Source: Elymus sibiricus
Lineage: Eukaryota; Streptophyta; Magnoliopsida; Poales; Poaceae
Length of the DNA: 64,000 nucleotides
Direction of reading: 5' to 3'
Assembly (NCBI GenBank): GCA_039707655.1
Contig: CM077666.1
Location: 244,186,166 to 244,250,165, forward strand
Of the stretch, positions 58,189 to 64,000 are shown one piece after another. The notes under the pieces are model-generated. The model was not told the DNA's origin, did not search any database, and saw only the letters and a list, made by a program, of their open reading frames with translations. The position numbers and the translations under genes are program-made. Position 1 is the stretch's first letter. Each line of letters begins with the position of its first letter.

Positions 58189-59031
58189 TGATATGGGGTT
58201 GCCCGATCTTCACGGAGGATCTGCTTGAGGAACGAATCAACGCCACCTGAAGGGTACGAAGGAAACCCTCGATCCCAGCCAACAACGCTGTCGGGTAAAG
58301 GATAACTAGTGCAACCTGACGAGACCGAAGCTAGCTACTGCATATGCAACAACCAGCAATAAGTATTCGCCCAACCACACTCTTAGGATTCCAATCCACT
58401 CAACCACGCACGAAGTTGGAAGCACGAACTGGTCGCCGCCTCAATGGCTACTGTTGTAAAATCATAAAGTGAGTTTACCCTCTCACAAGGCAAGATTACA
58501 AGAACTAAGGAGGAAGTGAACTCTCAAACAATATTCTGGTTGCACTTAGTTAACCTATGCTGAAATCAAATTGCCAAAGAGTTGTGGCTGAAGTGAGGGA
58601 AGAGGTATTTATACTAGGAACAGCCCTCCTAGCTTAGGTGTGAAACCAGTCTAAAAGAGAGGCTTAAATTCGTGGTAACCAGCTGGTCAAGGGAGCAAAC
58701 ACATGGAGCCTGGCGCAGCAATTAATGCTCTGTGCAGCTTGCATTGGAACTCTCATATCCTTTGACTCAGGACTCCAAATGTTGCACCGCTTGATTTTCC
58801 TGAAAGTAGACTTCAAATGCTGTCCAATTTGTACTCTCACACGTGCTAGAACCTCATATATTTGTGTTGCATGATGCAGCAAGTTCTGGGACGAATTCTG
58901 GAACTGTGCATGCAATAATAGATTGTTGAGATGGCTTGCTATTCTTCCTTGAGGTGTAATTAGTTGCCCTTATCACCAAAACATGGTTTACATCAGAGTT
59001 GAAACTTGTTCTCTTCAAACTTGTTGTATGG
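58189..59031 (-). repeat. Partial LTR of truncated CRM copy
   Basis: 843 bp of the 1140-bp LTR seen at 3919 and 10990. The missing part begins where Tat B's LTR is inserted (59031/59032). Confidence 0.88.
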
Positions 59032-59831
59032 TGTCGGGGAAACGACACCTATGGGATCGAAGGATCCCTTTACGGTTCGGCAAGGGAGAAAGGACAGCAC
59101 AAAGAGCGGAACTAACGATCAACGCGAGGGGATTTACCCAGGTTCGGGCCGCTCGGAAGCGTAAAACCCTACTCCTGCTTCGTTGTATTACTGTGGATGT
59201 TCTTGGTCAAGTTCTGGGAGCTACAGTAGCAGCTACGCATGCAGAATGGGTCGAATGTCTCCCCCCTCCCTGTAGCTACGCCTTGGGCCTCCTTTTATAT
59301 GTCCAAGGGGTCTCCAACAGTGGCGAAGTACAAGAGGTGTAAAGTATCTATAGTATCTCATGATTACCAGTATCTCATGATTACTACTGACGCCTTAGGA
59401 CAAACGTCTTAGGACAAACGCCTTAGGACAAGACGCGTTCAATGCTCTGAACAGGTGTCCCTGCCTTTCTTGGGGATGGAAAAGGGACTCGTCCCATCAG
59501 CACCGCTTAACCCCTTCTGCGGCCAGCGCCGTGACACGCAACTAGGAGGACAAGCCCTAAACGACAGGCAGGTCGCTGCGCTGGAGCGGCGGCACTGTGC
59601 TGAAGCGGTGGGATCTTGCCGGGTGCTGATCTTGCCGGGGCTCGACGGGCCAGCCCGGCAAGATCTTGCCGGACGCCCAGCCTTCGGTCTTCTGATCTTC
59701 AGTTTAAACGCCTTCTTGATATCTTGCATCTGTCTCCAGCCGTCCTTTGGCAGGCCTTGCCGCAGGTATGGCTACAACTGTCCGTGCACAAGTACGGGGT
59801 ACTAAAGGACCCGATCTTTAGTACACCGACA
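59032..59831 (-). repeat. 3' LTR of Tat element B
   Basis: An 800-bp LTR; on the minus strand it begins TGTCGGTGTACTAAAG (59831) and ends CGTTTCCCCGACA (59032). A minus-strand TATA-like atataaaagg lies near 59290. It has clustered cttgccgg/ccggcaag words at 59616-59676. Confidence 0.88.
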
Positions 59832-60017
59832 GGAGCCCTCGGGCCTAGGCCATACACGGGTGCGAGGCGTTGTTGGGCTAGGCCGAAAACAGTGCACGGG
59901 CACGCGTGGCAGGAGTTACTGTCATAATCTTCTCATTTACTGCGCCCTCCCACGACGCACGTTGAATGCGGGACGTGGGGGACGTGCGCGGAACGACCGC
60001 AGCCTCCGCTCCTTCCC

Positions 60018-60027
60018 CATAAAAAGG
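60018..60027 (+). promoter_or_regulatory. Antisense-gene TATA box of Tat B
   Basis: CATAAAAAGG within ccttccccataaaaagga, conserved with Tat A (27681-27690, opposite strand). It lies about 145 bp before ATG 60172 and drives transcription antisense to element B. Confidence 0.65.
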
Positions 60028-60171
60028 AATCCGCAGGGGCGCTGCTCATTTACCTCTTCTTCAATCTAGAAACCGCCGTCGTCTTCCTCCTTGAGCCTGA
60101 AACTGAGCCTCCCCCATTCTTCCGCCACCCGCACGCCCTCGTCACCTTCGGACTCCGCTTCCACTGCCGCC

Positions 60172-62018
60172 ATGCCGCCCAAAACAGGCAAGGGCAAAGC
60201 GGCGAAAGCCGCCGGCTCGGTCACAGGAGCAGATGAGGTGGATCTGGTGCAGATGCGAAGAGAGCACGCCGTCTTCGACTCGACGCTTGACGGGCACACC
60301 TTGATTACTCAGTACAGGTGCATATGGGGGAAGAAGACAAATGGCCATCCCAAAACTCGCGCGCTTTCGGCTTCTGTCGGGGGCGGCGCGAATAGATACC
60401 CTTTCTTCGCTGCTTATTTTTACTGTGGGCTCTGTCCTCGTTTCTCCGACTTCTTCGTCGACATCATGTACACGTACAGTTTCCGCCTTTTGGATTTCAC
60501 GCCGAACGCCGTAACGTGCATGTCTGTCTTTGCGCATCTTTGCGAAAACTTTGCCGAAGTGGTCCCCAACACGACCCTCTTCCGCCGCTACTTCATCCCC
60601 CGCATCGAGATAGGAGAGGCCCTCTCTAGATCTATCACTTGGATTCCAAGGACATGGAACAAGGATATATACCCAGGGGGTCTCTACCGCAAGAAGTGGG
60701 ATGAGTGGCGATCCGAGTGGTGCTGGATCCAGGAGAAAGACCCTCAGCCATTCTGCATGCCCCGGCAAAAGAAGGTGGCCCGTGGTGAGAATTGGAGTGA
60801 CCTCGACCCTGAAGACAAGAAGCTCACAATTGCAATCACCAGGATCCACCGCCTGAAGGCTGCCGGGCTCACGATTGAAATGGTTGGCGCAGATTTCCTT
60901 CGCCAGCGCATCGCCCCTCTGCACAATAAGGGGAGGCCAGCCTGGGACTTCAAGAACGTAGCAGATATTATGAGGCTGCGCCCTGGCTTGAATCACAACT
61001 TCACGGTTTTGCAGCACATGTATCTCTGCCACAAGCTGTTCAGGCCTGACGGGAGGTTCATGTTGCCGCCTGGAGTCGTGCCTCTATGCAACAACTCTGC
61101 CCTGAGCTCCATCATTACTATGATGCCAGTGTGCAACGCCCACGGCCTTGACGGGACTTGGGTAGAGCCGCCTCCAGAGCAAGTGCAGGAGTTCTTCGAC
61201 AACTTGTCGGAGAGGGCCATCCGGGAAGATCCCAAACTTATCCGTCCCACCACTGATGAAGAAATAGCTTACATTGCTAGCAAGGCGGAAGAGGCAAACC
61301 TTGCCGCGGAGGCCGGCGACTTTGGCTTCACGGGAGGAGACACCAGTGAAGAAGAGACGGTGCCAGAGGAGACCTCTTCTGAGCAAGAGGAAGTTGCCGG
61401 GGAGCAGAGCGGCATGGTTGCCGGGGGCTCTACCGTCGAGGGCGCAACCGAGGAGCAGCCGCACGAGGAGCCCCTAGCTCCAGGGAAGAAAAAGCGCGTT
61501 CTTTGGAAAGCCAGCTCTGGCGCCCCAGCAAGTCAGCCTCCCTCAAGGGATGAGGTTCCCGGCAAGAAGGCGGCCGACAAGGCCGCGCAGCGGCAAGAGG
61601 CCCAACAACCGCCCGTGCGACGTACGACACGCTCGACCATGGCACAAACTGGTGCGGCGGGAGCGTCCCATACGACGGCACCAGCGGCTGGAGCAACAGG
61701 GTCGCAGCAACCTACTGCTTCCGCTGCAGCCAAGCGCGCCAGGTCTCCTTCTCCACCTCCTTGCCCAGGTGCCGAAGCGGAAGTCGTCTTCGACCTCTCT
61801 GCCTTGGAATCCGAAGAAGAAGAGTAAGGGCCTTGCCACACCTTATAATTCCTGTATTTCTGGCTTCACTTGACTAATTCACTTCAGCTTGTCTCCACAG
61901 AGATGCAGAAACCTTGGCGCAAAGGATGGCGAAGAGGGCGAAGACCTCAACGGGCGACGAACCGCCGGCAAGCACCTCAGGTGCGCCAGAAACGATCAAC
62001 ATCAGCCCGGAGTCGAGC
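60172..62018 (+). CDS. Antisense gene of Tat element B (PF04195-like), exon 1 and cut exon 2
   Basis: ATG 60172 lies in a good plant context (gccgccATGcc) and opens a long frame, MPPKTGKGKAAK. Exon 1 (60172-61823) encodes a basic N terminus and then a domain with FFAAYFYCGLCPRFSDFF and VFAHLCENFAEVVP. These match my memory of the 'putative gypsy type transposon' family (PF04195). An acidic Glu/Thr/Ser-rich tail ends LESEEEE. The next base triplet is a stop unless the 77-bp intron (61824-61900) is removed. Splicing joins it in frame to exon 2 (EDAETLAQRMAKRAK), which is cut at 62018 by Tat C. The gene lies antisense to element B between pol and the 3' LTR. Its role is unknown; regulation of the element or a captured gene are both possible. 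Confidence 0.7.
61824..61900 (+). other. Predicted intron in the Tat B antisense gene
   Basis: 77 bp from donor GTAAGG (61824) to acceptor tgtctccacag (61900), with a branch-point-like gactaattc 20-30 bp upstream of the acceptor. Removal keeps the frame and avoids the TAA at 61825-61827. The length is near the lower limit of plant introns. Confidence 0.6.
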
Positions 62019-62923
62019 TGTCGGTGTACTAAAGTATGGGTCTTTTTAGTACCCCTTACTTGTGCACGAGCAGTTGTAGCCGTACCGCGGCAAGCCTTGC
62101 CGGGGAATAGCTAGGACTAATCACGAGACTAAGACGACAGGGAGACATTCAAGTCAACGATCAGACCAGAAAACAGAAGACCAAAGGGTTGCGGAGGCCC
62201 GGCAAGACTCTTGCCGGCAAGGCCTCGCGCCAGACAAGACCCGGTCCCGGCAAGCCCCGGGCCCGGCAAGGATTCGGTCCTGGCAAACCCCGGGCCCGGC
62301 AAGGATTCAGCCCCGGCAAGGATTCAGCCCCGGCAAGGCTCTGCACAGTGCAGCGCTATCGCTCCAGTGCAGCGGCCAGCCTTGTCGTTTAGGGCTTGTC
62401 CTCATGGTGACGTGGTGCGATGCTGACCACGAGATGCTTGAGCGGTGCTGATGGGATGGCTGCTTTTGCCCATCCCCTGAAAAGCTTTTCCAAGCCCAAG
62501 ACGCTAAGGTACACCTCAACGGGCACCTCACGGTGCATTTAATGAGCTTGTCCTAAGCCGTCAGGGTTAGGTATGATAACACTGTAGCTACTTTCCACCT
62601 CATGCCTTATCTCGTACGCCACTGTGGTAGCCCCTTTGATTAATATAAAAGGAGGCCCGAGACATACAGGGGAGGGGAGACTTCTGGAGGCACTTCTGGA
62701 GGCCCATTCTGCATGCGTAGCTGCTACTGTAGCTCCCAGAACTTGGCCAAGAACATCCACCATAATACAATCAAAGCAGGAGTAGGGATTTACGCATCCG
62801 TGCGGCCCGAACCTGGGTAAATCCCCGCATGCTGTTCGTTAGTTCTACTCTTCGCGCAATCCTCTCCCCTTGCCGAACCGTAAGGGATCTCCTTGGTCCC
62901 ATAGGTGCTCGTTTCCCATGACA
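62019..62923 (+). repeat. 5' LTR of Tat element C
   Basis: A 905-bp LTR, TGTCGGTGTACTAAAG to CGTTTCCCATGACA. U3 holds about a dozen ccggcaag words between 62086 and 62341. TATA-like taatataaaagg at 62641-62652. Confidence 0.88.
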
Positions 62924-62945
62924 TCTTTGGCGCGCCAGGTAGGGG
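62924..62945 (+). promoter_or_regulatory. Primer-binding region of Tat element C
   Basis: tctTTGGCGCGCCAGGTAGG directly after the LTR. It should pair with a tRNA 3' end finishing GCGCGCCA; I cannot name the tRNA with confidence. The core GGCGCGCC is self-complementary. Confidence 0.6.
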
Positions 62946-63009
62946 GATCGAGGTTGTGTGAACCTGATCTGGTGATCAGCGCGTCAGATCTTCGATCATC
63001 TTCACCGCC

Positions 63010-64000
63010 ATGGCTCCCAAGAAGAAGGGTTTCACGGCGGTTGGTCCATCTGCATCCGTCGTGCCTGATGCTGCACGCGCAGGCGATGGGCTAGGCGCGG
63101 GTGGAGGAGGTGGAGGCTCCGAGCTTCCACGGCGTTCCGGCGATCCGAGCCGGACGAGCAACACGTCCAAGGATGGAGCTGCGCGACCTGCGGGTGGTGC
63201 AGCGACTTCCAAGTATGGAGCGGCGCCTTCCAGGACGAATACGCCGGCGCTTCACCGCGACCTTCTCAGGACGCGCGTGACGTGCAGCCTCAAGACGTTG
63301 GTGGTTCTAGGCGTCCGCATGGGAAGTCCCCTGCGCATCACTCCCAGGGTGCGCAGGGCCAAGATCCGCGTCAGCACGCTGGTGGAAGCCGCGCATGGGT
63401 GCAGAGTCGTGATGGCGCTCCTTCTAACCCTGTTAGGAGTTTGAGCACCTCACGTTCTTCGCACCTGTCGCCGCCGCCTACGCCAGCAGAGGCGTTGGCG
63501 CGAGCTCAGCTGCTCCTAGACTTCCCTCCCGCCACGGAGAAGCTAGACGAGTGGCGAGCCGCTATCCAGAGCCTCATCAGCCTAGCCAACAACGACGTGC
63601 CGCAGCAGGGTGAACCCTCGCGACTGCAGTCGTCTAGGCTGGTGCGTGGCGATGGAGAGAAGACCGGAGCTGGAACGACTACGTTGCGTTCCCCTCCGCT
63701 GCATCAAGAGCGGTCGTTAACTCGACGGACCGGCGCCCGTGAGGATGATTCCACGGCATCGTCTGACCCGCGGGTTCGCCGCGATCAACGTCACGTTCTC
63801 CGGGAACGGAAGAAGGAGGACGCTCGAACCACCATCGAGCGCCGAAGGGAGGCGCGTCGCCAGTCCGACAAGCGCGCTGGGACCGCTGTTGACGAGCCCG
63901 CGCCAGGGTACCCTGGCTCCCTACCTTACGAGGTGGGTTGCCCAGCGTTTACTCGTGAGCTGCGGCAAGTCCAGTGGCCCAGCTCCCGCTCCTTCAAGCC
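63010..64000 (+). pseudogene. Tat gag, 5' part with a frame change, cut by window edge
   Basis: ATG 63010 (MAPKKKGFTAVGPSAS) gives a Gly/Ala/Ser-rich N terminus. In this frame the reading turns implausible after about 63200 and stops at 63444. A second frame is open from about 63200 to the last base, through PPPTPAEALARAQLLLDFPP, EKLDEWRAAIQSLISLANND, an Arg/Glu-rich tract (RRDQRHVLRERKKEDARTT) and YPGSLPYEVGCPAFTREL, which fits the region before the Gag core of Tat elements. A 1- or 2-nt indel near 63100-63290 therefore separates start and body. The rest of gag lies outside the window. Confidence 0.7.

Larger units (their letters stand above)
56760..59031 (-). mobile_element. Truncated copy of the minus-strand CRM family
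   Basis: On the minus strand: LTR part (58189-59031), PBS TGGCATCAGAGC, leader (57139-58188) and the first ~120 codons of gag, ending at 56760. It matches 9555-12129 minus a few small indels. The LTR lacks its outer ~300 bp because Tat B starts at 59032. The inner end is fused to the RT of the third CRM-type element, so pol is missing. Confidence 0.9.
59032..62018 (-). mobile_element. Tat-lineage gypsy element B, 3' end, minus strand
   Basis: Read on the minus strand: antisense-gene region, PPT (ggcccgagggctcc), 3' LTR (59831 down to 59032). Upstream parts (gag, pol) are not in the window, because Tat element C starts at 62019 inside it. It is inserted into the LTR of the truncated CRM copy, with TATGG (59027-59031) as candidate target copy. 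The LTR termini match Tat A and C. Confidence 0.85.
62019..64000 (+). mobile_element. Tat-lineage gypsy element C, 5' part
   Basis: Plus strand: 5' LTR (62019-62923), PBS, and gag running off the right edge. It is inserted in exon 2 of the antisense gene of Tat B; CGAGC (62014-62018) is the candidate left target copy. Confidence 0.85.

Noticed and set aside
60142..61032. Minus-strand 296-codon frame opposite the Tat B antisense gene
   Set aside because: It is opposite a well-supported coding exon with promoter and splice signals. The minus frame has no motif and follows from the high GC of the exon.

Overview
The window is intergenic DNA from a large grass genome, almost certainly Triticeae (wheat, Aegilops or barley group). 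The LTR termini, leaders and LTR-encoded protein tails are of types abundant in that tribe. I see no cellular gene, tRNA, rRNA, satellite array or CRISPR. Everything that can be assigned is LTR retrotransposon, nested several layers deep; five nested insertions still show exact or near-certain 5-bp target duplications.

Layout. 1-3285: 3' end of an Athila-type gypsy element with its 3' LTR. 3286-3589: a Tat-lineage reverse-transcriptase scrap. 3590-22352: an LTR-like Triticeae repeat split by two CRM-type chromoviruses. One is a two-LTR element on the minus strand (3919-12129, TSD GTAAT). The other is a three-LTR composite on the plus strand (12514-21489, TSD GGTTC). 22353-28849: Tat element A, broken pol, antisense promoter/ORF and 3' LTR. 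28850-33778: a pol-less gag element with a very long His/Met-rich frame and a 3' LTR that runs on into a second leader. That leader is split by a complete non-autonomous Athila-type element (34134-41174, TSD GGACC). 41883-42954: inverted leader plus LTR of the same pol-less family. 42955-49619: Sirevirus-like copia element with RT-RNase H and a large env-position gene behind its own TATA box. 49625-56759: a third CRM-type element carrying a solo LTR (TSD CGGCG) inside its protease-RT linker. 56760-59031: inverted fragment of the first CRM family. 59032-62018: Tat element B (minus), whose antisense gene has a promoter, a PF04195-like domain and a predicted 77-bp intron. 62019-64000: 5' LTR and gag of Tat element C, inserted in exon 2 of that gene.

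Functionally the window holds the debris of at least four retrotransposon lineages: CRM chromoviruses, Tat, Athila and Sirevirus. Most polyproteins are recognisable but carry a few point nonsense codons or 1-nt shifts. CRM elements encode the end of their polyprotein in the LTR and carry the GPxTRARA-type CR motif linked to centromere targeting, so a pericentromeric origin is possible but not shown.

The least expected features are these: the spliced antisense gene of Tat B; a conserved antisense promoter in Tat A; reiterated polypurine-tract copies with hairpins in the Athila-type element; the three-LTR composite; and short GC-rich palindromic words clustered in the U3 (and sometimes the leader) of four unrelated LTR families. 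Coordinates are by eye; LTR ends are given where TG/CA, PBS, PPT and target duplication agree. Family names are lineage-level only.
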